A DNA stretch of 51,710 nucleotides, from positions 1 through 51,710 of the forward strand of contig WQXI01000014.1 of the NCBI GenBank assembly GCA_009784935.1, read 5' to 3'. Each line of letters starts with the position of its first letter. The first letter of the stretch is position 1. The stretch is from Treponema sp. GTDB lineage: Bacteria > Spirochaetota > Spirochaetia > Treponematales > Breznakiellaceae. The notes beneath the pieces are model-generated. The model was not told where the DNA came from, searched no databases, and saw only the letters and a list, made by a program, of their open reading frames with translations. Both the position numbers and the translations under genes were made by a program. Of this stretch, positions 35,710-44,295 are shown one piece after another.

Positions 35710-37269
35710 TTATCTTGGGAACAAAGCGTTTCTTTCGTTAAGAACTTCTTGTCCGCCTGACTGCAGCCAGTCTGCGATACCTGCATCCCAAACGCGATCA
35801 AAATCTTCCGGTCTTGCTCTGATAGACTGAGCAAGAAGCTGGTCAGCTTTTTCACGTAATACTTGATCATACTGGTTTACAGTGGTTGTAGCCTGATGTA
35901 CAACAGCGGCGCGTGCATTGCGTAATGACATTGTAAATGCATTAACAATTACGTCTGCCGGGATGTTGCCGTAACCAAGAGCTAATACTCTGGCGTTAAG
36001 TTCTGTTGAGCCAAGTTCGATTCCGTTTACAGGCATTGTAATGTCGATGTTCATGGAAGAGTTCTGAATCCAGTCATGACCTGCCGGAGCAGCGATAAGG
36101 CGGGGAACGCCGTTTTCGATTACGTGGTTGGTTCCTTCATGGCCAATCTGAATAAACTGATAGTTTTCAGGTTTTGCAAGCCAGTTAAGGTATCTAAGAG
36201 CCGCAACGTAGTTCTTTGCGTAAGAAGGAATAAAGATCTGGAGTCCGACTTTGTCGTACATATCTTTAATTGTTACGCCGTTTGCATCCTGAATAGGATC
36301 GATCGGAACAATGTCAGCATTAGGTACGTTCATGCGGAGTTCTTCAAGAACTTTGTAGTCTTGTCTGTAAGGGAGATCCCAGTTCTGTGCGAATGCGCCT
36401 ACAACGCCGCTCTTAATCTGGTTATAGAAATCGTCTGCATTTGTCCAAAGCGGGAAATCACGGAAGATAAGACCTTCGTTATACCACTTGTTCATCATGC
36501 GTACGCCTTCTTTGTAACCAGGCATTGTGATGTTGCGGTCTGCAATTGCATTTACCCAGCGATCTCTGTCGCTGATGTTAGTATCGATAGACGGATGTAT
36601 CAAGTTTGCTAAACCCCAGCGGGCATCGCTGTTCTGACCAAAAGGAACAACTCTGTTTCTGCCGACTCTTCCGGGATCCTGATCGCGGAATGCTACAAGC
36701 GCATTGTAGAGTTCTTCTGTTGTTCTGGGAACAGGAAGTCCGAGTGTATCAAGCCAGTCTTTGCGGATAAAGATATTGCGCATAGCTGTGTTGATACGGT
36801 AGCTTGGAATTGAATAAATGTGACCAGTGTTGATGTCTGCGTTGCGGTAGATAAAATCTTTACCGGGGAATGCAGGATCTTCACCGAGCATCTTTTTGAG
36901 ATCCGGCAGGTATCTGTCAATAAAGGGAGCCAGATTCATAACGCCGCCCTGATCTCTGAATGTATTGATCATGCCGCCGTTGTAGGTGTAACAAAGATCC
37001 GGAGCGCTCATTGATGCCATCAAGTTTACGATGTCATCTACTTCTGTCCATCGGCCTACAGGAACAAAGGTTACGTCGATATTAAGATCGGCTTTTACCT
37101 TTTCTTTAATCCATGTCATCCATGCATTGTCATGGGCGAGGGATCTTCCGCCGTCTGTGCCGCGGTCAAAAATCTGAACTGTAAGCTGTGTTGGATCGCT
37201 CTTACAGCCTGTCGTCACAAATGCAAGGGCTATCGCCAGTATAACCAATGCAAGTAACATTTTTTTCAT
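35710..37269 (-). CDS. Sugar ABC transporter substrate-binding lipoprotein, LplA type
   Basis: A 519-residue extracellular solute-binding protein, larger than family 1 average and of the LplA/YtcQ type. Signal peptide of 21 residues ends in TTGC, Cys22 lipidated. The mature N-terminus reads DPTQLTVQIFDRGTDGGRS. AGGAGG seven bases before the ATG at 37269 decides the start; an ATG ten codons upstream has none. It is the last gene of the operon, after two permeases. The ligand is unknown; LplA-type receptors usually bind oligosaccharides or aldouronates. A bidirectional terminator ends it. Confidence 0.9.
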   Translation of the reverse strand: MKKMLLALVILAIALAFVTTGCKSDPTQLTVQIFDRGTDGGRSLAHDNAWMTWIKEKVKADLNIDVTFVPVGRWTEVDDIVNLMASMSAPDLCYTYNGGMINTFRDQGGVMNLAPFIDRYLPDLKKMLGEDPAFPGKDFIYRNADINTGHIYSIPSYRINTAMRNIFIRKDWLDTLGLPVPRTTEELYNALVAFRDQDPGRVGRNRVVPFGQNSDARWGLANLIHPSIDTNISDRDRWVNAIADRNITMPGYKEGVRMMNKWYNEGLIFRDFPLWTNADDFYNQIKSGVVGAFAQNWDLPYRQDYKVLEELRMNVPNADIVPIDPIQDANGVTIKDMYDKVGLQIFIPSYAKNYVAALRYLNWLAKPENYQFIQIGHEGTNHVIENGVPRLIAAPAGHDWIQNSSMNIDITMPVNGIELGSTELNARVLALGYGNIPADVIVNAFTMSLRNARAAVVHQATTTVNQYDQVLREKADQLLAQSIRARPEDFDRVWDAGIADWLQSGGQEVLNERNALFPR

Positions 37270-37334
37270 AGAAATCCTCCTAAATTTATATAGAAACAAT
37301 TAAAACAATTTTTAATTGTATTCTCCAATTTAAA

Positions 37335-38249
37335 CTAGCCTTTTACTGCGCCGATAGTAACGCCGGCTATAAAGTAACGCTGAAGCCATGGGTATACTAC
37401 AAGGATTGGTACAGTGGCAAACATAATAGCAGCCGCTTTTATCGCGTCAGATGCTCTCGGTACTGTGCCTGCAATATTTTCTACAGTGCTTACGTCAATC
37501 GATGTCATATTATTTATAAGCTGCCACAATTTAAGCTGAATCGGAACCCAATTTGGCGCGGCAGTTAAATAAAGAAGAGCGTCGCCGAATCCATTCCAGC
37601 GGCCTACAGCATAGAAGAGCGCAAGAGTCGCTAAAACCGGAGCAGATAACGGAAGATAAATTCTTGTCAAAACAACAAAAGGATTTGCTCCGTCTATTTC
37701 TGCGGATTCGCGCAAGCTGTCCGGTATTCCAAAGAAAAAGCTTCGCAGGATAATCATATTAAATACCGAAAGACAATTTGGAATAATTAATACAAGCGGA
37801 TTGTTTATAAGCCCGAGATTCTGCATTAGTACAAAGTTTGGTATTGTTCCCGCGCTAAAATACATAGTAAAAATAATCAATGTATTTATTATTGTTTTTC
37901 CTTTTAGCCATCCGTATGTAAGCGGGTATGCGCACAATATAGTCATTGATAACGAAATTATGGTACACATTACTGTAAGAATCGCTGTCCACCACATTGA
38001 CCTTGTGAATGCCGGATCCAAAAAGACATATCTGTAAGATTCCATCGTTATGCCGGTGCTGAATGTGTTTGTGTTGTGGTCATGAACAACGGGTGTAAAT
38101 GTTACTCTGTTGTTTATAACAGCCTGCGAACTGCTCAAAGACTGCGCAAGCAGGTTGATCATAGGCATAATGCAAATCAGTATTACAAATAAGCAGATTG
38201 CAACAACAACCCAATCGCCCATTTTTGCTTCTCTTGATCTTATATTCAT
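37335..38249 (-). CDS. Sugar ABC transporter permease, LplC type
   Basis: A 304-residue CUT1 permease with six predicted transmembrane helices and the EAA loop DSLRESAEIDGANPFVVLTR. The C-terminus KRYFIAGVTIGAVKG is typical of LplC/YtcP permeases. It follows the LplB-type permease gene by nine bases and precedes the receptor gene, separated by a 65-bp gap. An AT-rich weak hairpin in that gap (37305-37319) may tune expression but is not a good terminator. Confidence 0.92.
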   Translation of the reverse strand: MNIRSREAKMGDWVVVAICLFVILICIMPMINLLAQSLSSSQAVINNRVTFTPVVHDHNTNTFSTGITMESYRYVFLDPAFTRSMWWTAILTVMCTIISLSMTILCAYPLTYGWLKGKTIINTLIIFTMYFSAGTIPNFVLMQNLGLINNPLVLIIPNCLSVFNMIILRSFFFGIPDSLRESAEIDGANPFVVLTRIYLPLSAPVLATLALFYAVGRWNGFGDALLYLTAAPNWVPIQLKLWQLINNMTSIDVSTVENIAGTVPRASDAIKAAAIMFATVPILVVYPWLQRYFIAGVTIGAVKG

Positions 38250-38258
38250 ACCAACCTC

Positions 38259-39245
38259 CTACCAAATTCCCCGTTCGCCGAATTTCTTAGCCATTGTGTT
38301 GGCGGCGACAAGGAATACAACGCAGATCAACGATTGGAATAAACCAATTGCCGCAGTCAGCGAGAACTGGAATGATCTGATACCTGCGCGGTAAACAAGG
38401 GTAGAAATAACATCAGCTACCTCAATTACGATAGCATTCATCATTGTCCAAGGACGATCAAGTTCGATTCCCAAAATACGTCCGATATTCATTATCAATA
38501 GAACGACAATAGTCGGCCTGATTCCCGGAAGGGTTATGTTCCAGAGTTTTCTCCAGCGTCCTGCGCCGTCAACTTCTGCCGCTTCGTATAACTCGGGGTT
38601 AATTCCTGTAATTGCCGCAAGGTAAATAATTGTACCCCATCCCATATCCTTCCAAACGCCGAAGGTTATGTAGGTTGCAACCCAATTCGCCTTATCCATA
38701 AGAAAGTCTATAGGTCCTATTCCCATAGTCTCTGTGAGGAATATATTAACAATACCCGAAGATGTTGCTAAAAGCCTCGTTGCAATACTTGATACAATAA
38801 TCCATGACAAGAAGTGAGGCAGATAGATAATTGTCTGAGTTACCCTTTTAAATTTTTTAAACATTAATTCGTTCAAAATAAGTGCGAGAATAATCGGAGC
38901 GGGAAAGCCGAATAATAAATCCAAAAAGTTAAGCCAAAGAGTGTTTCTTATGGCATTCCAAAAATCCCGTGAAGCAAATGCTGTTCTAAACCAGTCAAAA
39001 CCTACCCAGTGACTGCAGCCTGTTATGTGTCCTGATTCCGGACAGGGATTGACGTTTGTCGCCCAAACGCCTTGGAACATATTATAGTTTTTAAAAGCAA
39101 TGACTATATTCGTCATTGGGATATAGCGGAAAATAAAAAAGAACGCCATTGGAAGCAGCAGCATAAGATAAAGCATCCAAGAACGCTTTATATAAATATA
39201 CTGATTAACTTTTGAGAGTTTTGCGGTTTCGGGTTTTTCTTTCAT
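38259..39245 (-). CDS. Sugar ABC transporter permease, LplB type
   Basis: A 328-residue CUT1 permease, the first gene of the operon, with six helices and the EAA loop ELYEAAEVDGAGRWRKLWN. The charged N-terminus is followed by a helix (RSWMLYLMLLLPMAFFFIF). A good promoter lies upstream. AGGA lies about eight bases before the ATG. No ATPase gene is adjacent, so the system must use a shared ATPase. Clearly separate from the importer at 2.6 kb. Confidence 0.92.
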   Translation of the reverse strand: MKEKPETAKLSKVNQYIYIKRSWMLYLMLLLPMAFFFIFRYIPMTNIVIAFKNYNMFQGVWATNVNPCPESGHITGCSHWVGFDWFRTAFASRDFWNAIRNTLWLNFLDLLFGFPAPIILALILNELMFKKFKRVTQTIIYLPHFLSWIIVSSIATRLLATSSGIVNIFLTETMGIGPIDFLMDKANWVATYITFGVWKDMGWGTIIYLAAITGINPELYEAAEVDGAGRWRKLWNITLPGIRPTIVVLLIMNIGRILGIELDRPWTMMNAIVIEVADVISTLVYRAGIRSFQFSLTAAIGLFQSLICVVFLVAANTMAKKFGERGIW

Positions 39246-39266
39246 TAAAATAATCCTAACTTTTCT

Positions 39267-39295
39267 ATCATATATCTATTGATGTATCTTGTCAA
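39267..39295 (-). promoter_or_regulatory. Promoter of the second sugar importer operon
   Basis: On the minus strand TTGACA (39295-39290), 17 bp and TATGAT (39272-39267). Transcription would start near 39260, about 15 bases before the LplB-type ATG. It is divergent to the GH1 gene, so both could be controlled together. Confidence 0.75.
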
Positions 39296-39338
39296 GGTTA
39301 ATAATATATGATGATGTGATAAGTATAGGGGGCTATTT

Positions 39339-40688
39339 ATGGCAAAAATGGATTTTTCTGCTGATTTTTTATGGGGAACTGCAACAGCCAGTTATCAGGT
39401 TGAAGGCGCGGCATACGAAGGCGGCAGAGGTCCCTGTATCTGGGATACATTTTCCCGCAGACCGGGAGCTGTTTATGCCGGAGAAAACGGAAATGTCGCC
39501 TGCGACCAGTATCACCGTTATCCGGAAGATATAGCGTTAATGGCAGAATTAGGCTTTAAAAGCTACCGTTTTTCGATTGCCTGGCCGCGAATAATCCCCG
39601 AAGGAAGAGGGAAAGTAAACCCCGAAGGAATCGCATATTACCGCAGACTCTGTGAAGAACTGCGTAAAAACGGTATTCATACATGCGCTACTATTTATCA
39701 TTGGGATTTGCCTCAGCCTTTACAAGATGAAGGCGGATGGACAAACAGGAATATTACCGGCGCTTTTAAAGAATATGCAAATGTCTGCTATAAAGAGTTA
39801 GGTGATCTTGTTGATATGTGGATTACAATAAACGAACCTTTTTGCGTTGCGTATCTTGGTTATCTTTGGGGCGTTCATGCGCCGGGAGAGCGCGATCAGA
39901 AAAAAGCTATGGCTGCGGTGCACAATGTAAATATGGCGCATGGTATCGCTGTAAGCGAATACCGCAAAACAGGATTAAAAGCGCCGATAGGCATTACATG
40001 GAATCCAAATACACCGAGAGCTGCGACATCAAGAGAAGAAGATAAAAAAGCCGCATTAATCTCAAGAGCCTTTAACACAGAAATTTTTATTTTTCCATGT
40101 TTGGGCAAAGGTTATCCGGAGCATATTACCAAAAATTTTCCGGATGTTATTCCGTTAAAAGAAGGCGATCTAGAAATTATCGCCCAGCCTATAGATTTTA
40201 TCGGCGTTAATTTTTATACCGAATCTCCCGAAGCCGCCGACGAAAAGGCACCTTACAAATATACATCCAAACCGTCATGGCAGGATACTACCGCAATGGG
40301 ATGGCCGATTACGCCTGCCGGTCTTGAGAGACAGCTTTTATGGTTAACTGAAATTTCCAAAGGCGCGTTCGGCAAAGCAGAGATCCCGTTATATATAACC
40401 GAAAACGGCTGTGCCTGTGATGACATAGTAACGCCTGCAGGCAGGATTCATGATAAGGAAAGAATTAAATACCTGCAAAAACATTTAGCCGTCTGTGCAG
40501 ATGTTATAAAAAAGGGAGTGCCTTTAAAAGGCTATTATGTTTGGTCATTATTGGATAATTTTGAATGGGCATACGGTTATGCAAAACGCTTTGGTATAAT
40601 TCATGTGGATTTTAAAACATTAAAACGCACTCCAAAAGACAGCGCATACTTTCTTCGTGATACAATCGCCGGATTTGCGGATATTTAA
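39339..40688 (+). CDS. bglA: GH1 family beta-glucosidase
   Basis: A 449-residue family 1 glycoside hydrolase that splits cellobiose and other beta-glucosides. Glu166 in TINEPF is the acid/base catalyst and Glu355 in ITENGC the nucleophile. The N-terminal FLWGTATASYQVEGAAYEGG is the family signature. No signal peptide, so cytoplasmic. An AGGGGG-like ribosome-binding site precedes the ATG. It could act on unphosphorylated or, less likely, phosphorylated sugars; no phosphotransferase genes are nearby, so the former is preferred. An MFS carrier follows 14 bases later. Confidence 0.95.
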   Translation: MAKMDFSADFLWGTATASYQVEGAAYEGGRGPCIWDTFSRRPGAVYAGENGNVACDQYHRYPEDIALMAELGFKSYRFSIAWPRIIPEGRGKVNPEGIAYYRRLCEELRKNGIHTCATIYHWDLPQPLQDEGGWTNRNITGAFKEYANVCYKELGDLVDMWITINEPFCVAYLGYLWGVHAPGERDQKKAMAAVHNVNMAHGIAVSEYRKTGLKAPIGITWNPNTPRAATSREEDKKAALISRAFNTEIFIFPCLGKGYPEHITKNFPDVIPLKEGDLEIIAQPIDFIGVNFYTESPEAADEKAPYKYTSKPSWQDTTAMGWPITPAGLERQLLWLTEISKGAFGKAEIPLYITENGCACDDIVTPAGRIHDKERIKYLQKHLAVCADVIKKGVPLKGYYVWSLLDNFEWAYGYAKRFGIIHVDFKTLKRTPKDSAYFLRDTIAGFADI

Positions 40689-40702
40689 TGCAAATATAGT
40701 GT

Positions 40703-41962
40703 ATGTCAAATTCATTGTTTTCTACCATAAAAGATATTAAAGGTAATCCACGCGCCTGCGTTTATACAGAGCCTCTCTGGGGGCTTTCTATGAACCTCTG
40801 CATGCCGTACCTGCCTGTGTACATGCTGGCTTTGGGTCTAAGCGACACACGCATCGGTTTTTTAGTAACGGTAAATACATTAATGCAGATGGTGTTTTCT
40901 TTTTTTTCTGGTCCCGTTACCGACAAGATGGGCAGAAGAAAAGCAACCGCAATTTTTGACATTGTCGCATGGTGCATTCCAGCTCTTATCTGGTGGCGCG
41001 CGGAAGGTTTTTGGTTTTTTCTTGTCGCGGCAGTATTAAACGGCTCTAACGGAATAACCACTAATTCGTGGCATTGCCTTGTTGTAGAAGACGCAGAAAA
41101 AAAACAGATAACAAGAATTTATTCGCTTATAATGGTATGCGGGCAGTTATCCGCGATATTTGCGCCGATTTCTTCTGTGTTAATTTCGCATTATACGCTT
41201 GTTCCTGCAATCCGTATACTTTTTATTAACGCGTTTGTTTTAATGTCTATTAAAGTATTAATCCTTTATCTTGCTTCTAAAGAAACAGGTACCGGTAAAA
41301 AACGAATCATAGAAACCAAAGACAAAAATATTTTTCAACTGGCTGGCGGTTACGGCGAGGTCATTAAAATTATTTTAAAATCCCGTGGAACAGTTTTTGC
41401 TATTGTGATTGCAGCTCTGGGATGGATCGTAGGAACGTTAAATAACACATTCTGGCAGATACTTGTTAACAAAAAACTTCTTGTTCCGGAAGCAATACTT
41501 CCCCTTTTTAATGTGTTTAGATCTGTCGTTGCGATTGTTTTTTTATTTTTTGTTATCCCAAGATTTCTCAAAGGCATATTAAAAGTCCCTTTTATTTTGA
41601 CATTTGTTTCGTATTTTATCGGACAGCTTTTATTGATACTGATCCCGGTAGAAGGCGCATTAAAGTATCCGTTAATTTTAACATCGCTTGTATTTGACGG
41701 TTTTGGCCTTGGAGCGCTTATTATGCTTTGCGAATCAATTATCGCAATACATGTAAACCCTGATGAACGCGCAAGAATAATGGCGATACGTTACATGTTT
41801 ATAATGATTGTAACATCTCCCTTTGGATGGATAGGCGGCGTACTCTCGGATATTTCCAGAAATCTGCCGTTTGTTCTTAACATGGTAGTTTTAGTAATAG
41901 GCATAATTATTACGCTAATTTACTACCGCAAAGAGAACGACCACTCGGCAGAAGATGGGTAG
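40703..41962 (+). CDS. Major facilitator superfamily transporter
   Basis: A 419-residue membrane transporter with about twelve helices. The loop DKMGRRKATA, at the second-third helix junction, is the MFS signature. It lies 14 bases after the GH1 gene and is probably in one operon, so a sugar or product efflux is plausible, but the substrate is not clear. The start ATG has no Shine-Dalgarno, and a TATAGT lies two bases upstream by chance. Confidence 0.85.
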   Translation: MSNSLFSTIKDIKGNPRACVYTEPLWGLSMNLCMPYLPVYMLALGLSDTRIGFLVTVNTLMQMVFSFFSGPVTDKMGRRKATAIFDIVAWCIPALIWWRAEGFWFFLVAAVLNGSNGITTNSWHCLVVEDAEKKQITRIYSLIMVCGQLSAIFAPISSVLISHYTLVPAIRILFINAFVLMSIKVLILYLASKETGTGKKRIIETKDKNIFQLAGGYGEVIKIILKSRGTVFAIVIAALGWIVGTLNNTFWQILVNKKLLVPEAILPLFNVFRSVVAIVFLFFVIPRFLKGILKVPFILTFVSYFIGQLLLILIPVEGALKYPLILTSLVFDGFGLGALIMLCESIIAIHVNPDERARIMAIRYMFIMIVTSPFGWIGGVLSDISRNLPFVLNMVVLVIGIIITLIYYRKENDHSAEDG

Positions 41963-41984
41963 AGGTAATTATTTGTTTTAACAC

Positions 41985-42746
41985 CTACCTTATTGTTAAT
42001 ATGTGCTGTGTTATTTCTGCGGTGCCGCTGCTGTTAAAGCCTTCGACAGTCAGCGCTACTTCGAACATTCGTCCCATGTTCATGCCAAGACTTTCCCATT
42101 TTTTAAAATGTTCCGAAACAGAAATTGTTCCTTCTGTGCGTTTTGTTCTGCGGACACTCCAGTATTGATCAAAGGATCTTGTTCCTTCTATAGAAGGTTT
42201 GTTTGTTCTTCTGGAAACATATATGTCATAAACGCCGCCGTCAATTTCTATAGTGCCTTTGTGTGCTGCGTCTGACCAGCTTCCCGGGGGTCTGTTTGAA
42301 TGTCCCCAGTCGTCAACAATGTAGTATTCGATTAACGGACCTTGCGTCCAGCCGTAAATACATAAATACGAAACACCGGTATTAGAAGGTGACCACGAAG
42401 CTTTATAATTAACGGTAATATTGCCGATTTGTTCATGCCGTTGTCTGGAAGCAAACTTTCGGCCTGTTCTAAAAAGTACATTATTATTGCCGTTGCTGTT
42501 CCAACTGCATGTGAATGTTCCGCTGTTTCCGAGAATCATTCTGGCTGTAACAGGATTGTCTTTCCAGAGTTCGTATCCAAAACCGTCATATATTCCTGTT
42601 TGATTTCTTGTGATTGTTCTGCCGCCTGTATTTCCCGAATCGCCTTCTAAAAGAGTGCGGCTGGAAGAACAAGCAGAAAATATTGAGATTGCTGTCAAGA
42701 TAAAAATAAACAGGAGAATTTGTTTTTGTTCCATAATAGTTTCCAT
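41985..42746 (-). CDS. xynA: GH11 endo-1,4-beta-xylanase, lipid-anchored
   Basis: A 253-residue family 11 xylanase that cuts internal bonds of xylan. The nucleophile is Glu140 in GPLIEYYIVDDWG and the acid/base Glu235 in ALTVEGFNSSG. Other signatures are FRTGRKF, SYLCIYGWTQ and SVRRTKRTEGTISVSEHFKKW. The signal peptide ends in FSAC with Cys26, so it should be anchored to the cell surface or in the periplasm, unlike the mostly secreted family. ATGs at 42755, 42746 and 42734 are possible; the first lies inside the -10 box and the second is at the expected transcription start. It converges on the MFS gene. Confidence 0.92.
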   Translation of the reverse strand: METIMEQKQILLFIFILTAISIFSACSSSRTLLEGDSGNTGGRTITRNQTGIYDGFGYELWKDNPVTARMILGNSGTFTCSWNSNGNNNVLFRTGRKFASRQRHEQIGNITVNYKASWSPSNTGVSYLCIYGWTQGPLIEYYIVDDWGHSNRPPGSWSDAAHKGTIEIDGGVYDIYVSRRTNKPSIEGTRSFDQYWSVRRTKRTEGTISVSEHFKKWESLGMNMGRMFEVALTVEGFNSSGTAEITQHILTIR

Positions 42747-42753
42747 AAGTATC

Positions 42754-42783
42754 ATGCTACAAGCAGTTTTTTGGAATTGTCAA
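42754..42783 (-). promoter_or_regulatory. xynA promoter, possibly leaderless
   Basis: On the minus strand TTGACA (42783-42778), 18 bp and TAGCAT (42759-42754). The ATG at 42746 falls where transcription should start, and the ATG at 42755 is partly inside the -10 box. Confidence 0.5.
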
Positions 42784-42800
42784 GTTGATATAATGTGCAA

Positions 42801-42852
42801 ATAAAACCGCAGAAAACACTGAGTTTGTAAAAAATCTCCGTATCTTCTGCGG
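42801..42852 (-). terminator. Terminator of hsp20
   Basis: On the minus strand, a CCGCAGAA stem (with 42843-42852 pairing 42807-42816, 8-10 bp and a 26-base loop) is followed by TTTTATTT. It lies 10 bp after the hsp20 stop and just before the xynA promoter. Confidence 0.75.
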
Positions 42853-42861
42853 CTAGGTTAT

Positions 42862-43290
42862 TTATGCCGCGTTATTTGCAGCATTAATCTGAATAAGTCT
42901 TTTTTGCGCTTCCGGGCGTTTCATTATTTCGAGACGGAGTACGCCGTTTATAAAAGACGCATTTACAGCTTCTTTGTCGGCATTCTCGGGAAGTTTAAAA
43001 GACCGGGTAAAGGCGTTAGTTCTTCGTTCTTTTAGAATGAAATCACCTTCTTCGTTTTTTTCTTCGTTCTGCTTAAAGGCAATAGTCAGATATGAACCGT
43101 CAACGTGAACATTGATGTTCTTTTCGTCATAACCCGGCAGATCCATAGAAAGAATGTAAGCTTGTTCGTTCTCTCTGATATCTGCCGCAGGCGTTAAAAC
43201 AGATCCTCCAAAGAAAGAATCAAAGTAACGTTCAAAATCGCCTAAAACGTTTTGAATTGAATTGGGGCGGTATAAGTTTAAAGTTGTCAT
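42862..43290 (-). CDS. Small heat-shock protein, Hsp20/IbpA family
   Basis: A 142-residue alpha-crystallin chaperone that holds unfolded proteins. The N-terminal LGDFERYFDSFFGG is followed by the crystallin core (ADIRENEQAYILSMDLPGY to ASFINGVLRLEI) with the conserved NGVLRLEI near the end. AGGAA lies seven bases before the ATG. A sigma-54-type promoter with a 115-nt leader precedes it. The leader contains a stable hairpin. Its terminator is visible. Confidence 0.93.
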   Translation of the reverse strand: MTTLNLYRPNSIQNVLGDFERYFDSFFGGSVLTPAADIRENEQAYILSMDLPGYDEKNINVHVDGSYLTIAFKQNEEKNEEGDFILKERRTNAFTRSFKLPENADKEAVNASFINGVLRLEIMKRPEAQKRLIQINAANNAA

Positions 43291-43318
43291 TGTGTTTCCT
43301 TGCTCAGCAATATGTTTT

Positions 43319-43344
43319 GAAACAACGATCTAGAACATTGTTTC
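43319..43344 (-). promoter_or_regulatory. Hairpin in the hsp20 leader
   Basis: Nine-base-pair stem (43319-43327 with 43336-43344, one G-U pair, eight-base loop) in the 5' untranslated leader, 29 bases before the ATG. It could affect mRNA stability or act as a thermosensor, but it does not cover the Shine-Dalgarno. Confidence 0.5.
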
Positions 43345-43418
43345 TGCAGAAATACGACTCAACGAGCCATCTTCCTTTCGGTTGGCATTCTGCTTCTTTT
43401 TGCTGACACTTATATATG

Positions 43419-43435
43419 AGCAAGAACCGTGCCAA
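43419..43435 (-). promoter_or_regulatory. Sigma-54 (-24/-12) promoter of hsp20
   Basis: On the minus strand, TTGGCACGGTTCTTGCT matches the consensus YTGGCACGnnnnTTGCW exactly, with GG and GC separated by ten bases. It should start transcription near 43407. No sigma-70 promoter is evident for the gene. Confidence 0.8.
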
Positions 43436-43724
43436 GCACCCAAAATATTCTCTATTTATTCAAAAATGTATACATAAAAACCGATTTTTGCAAATCACCA
43501 CCGGCTCCGGATGGCTGTGGCATTATTAACGCACGCTTTGGCGTGACATTTTTCCGATCCACACCATAAGTCGCCAGCAGGAGTTTGTAAAAATCGTCTA
43601 CAGAATACATTTTTTGTATAGAATGAGTTATTATGACACACTAAAAGAAAAATAGCTAAATTTTGTATCAATTTGACACAGAAATTGAGATTAAAAGAAC
43701 AATTGACAGTTAAATGTATTGAAT
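43436..43724. other. Intergenic stretch, no gene seen
   Basis: Between the hsp20 promoter and brnA. It is AT-rich, with no likely coding frame; the one 102-residue frame running into it is antisense-like shift from brnA. If the sigma-54 activator binds upstream of the hsp20 promoter, its site would lie here, but no obvious palindrome was found. Confidence 0.6.
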
Positions 43725-44009
43725 TTATACCGATTGCAGCATAGCTTGCCGAAGAATAGAATTGGCTCTTGTTTGGTATCCAGAACCAGCTTCCTTTAGC
43801 CACTCAAGAACGTCGGCATCAACGCGAATTTGAACTGTCTTCTTTATGGGTTTGTAGAGACGGGCATCCGGATATTTTGGTTTAAACTCTTTTAGCTGTT
43901 CAGGTGTTTGGACAGGACAATCTGTAAAATTTTTAGTTTTAAAGTTTTTTAACTCGGCTATACGTTCATCACTCATAGGGGGTAATTTGTTTTTGTTTGT
44001 TTTCGTCAT
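43725..44009 (-). CDS. brnA: BrnA antitoxin
   Basis: A 94-residue protein with a C-terminal ribbon-helix-helix-like domain: KKTVQIRVDADVLEWLKEAGSGYQTRANSILRQAM is the BrnA/CopG-like signature. It neutralises BrnT and represses the operon. Its start overlaps the brnT end by 41 bases, typical of BrnT-BrnA loci. AAGGAAG precedes the ATG. Confidence 0.88.
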   Translation of the reverse strand: MTKTNKNKLPPMSDERIAELKNFKTKNFTDCPVQTPEQLKEFKPKYPDARLYKPIKKTVQIRVDADVLEWLKEAGSGYQTRANSILRQAMLQSV

Positions 44010-44295
44010 AATACTTCCTTTCCGGAGCTTCCGCTAATCGGGCAGATATTATCCTTGTTCGATCAGCTCGCTCAGTATACGAAATAAAAAAGTAAATACG
44101 CTGATTAAAAGATGCTATGCCCTTCCAACGTATTTCGTCCAATGTAGAATTCTCACGATCATAAGCTTCAATGAAGAAAGGATCATCAAATGCAGCCAAG
44201 ATTTCTTCAAAGTAAAACCCGTGGTCTTCTTTGTTCAAGGTGTTTTTGCTATCATCCCATTCAAATCGACCATCAAGACTTATAATAGTGCTCAT
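43969..44295 (-). CDS. brnT: BrnT toxin, ribonuclease type
   Basis: A 108-residue protein of the BrnT family, RelE-like fold toxins that cleave RNA. The signatures FEWDDSKNTLNKEDHGFYFEE, FFISYTERADRTRIISARLAE and KYYDEN are visible. It precedes the antitoxin, as in other BrnT-BrnA operons. The ATG at 44295 is seven bases after the -10 box and is itself part of a 32-bp palindrome, so translation probably begins at or next to the transcript end. No Shine-Dalgarno. Confidence 0.85.
   Translation of the reverse strand: MSTIISLDGRFEWDDSKNTLNKEDHGFYFEEILAAFDDPFFIEAYDRENSTLDEIRWKGIASFNQRIYFFISYTERADRTRIISARLAEAPERKYYDENKQKQITPYE

Noticed and set aside
37305-37319. AT-rich hairpin between permease and receptor genes of the second importer
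   Set aside because: Only six A-T-rich pairs and no clear T-run; too weak to be a terminator.
39267-39338. Sigma-70 promoter for the GH1 gene in the divergent region
   Set aside because: Possible -10 boxes exist, but none lies 16-18 bp from a -35 on the plus strand, so no promoter was called.
41958-41989. Weak hairpin between the MFS and xylanase genes
   Set aside because: A 7-bp stem with a bulge and a 16-base loop but no T-run, so not called a terminator.
43495-43803. A 102-residue minus-strand frame running into brnA
   Set aside because: It is a shifted reading of the brnA end plus noncoding DNA; no ribosome-binding site and no family features.
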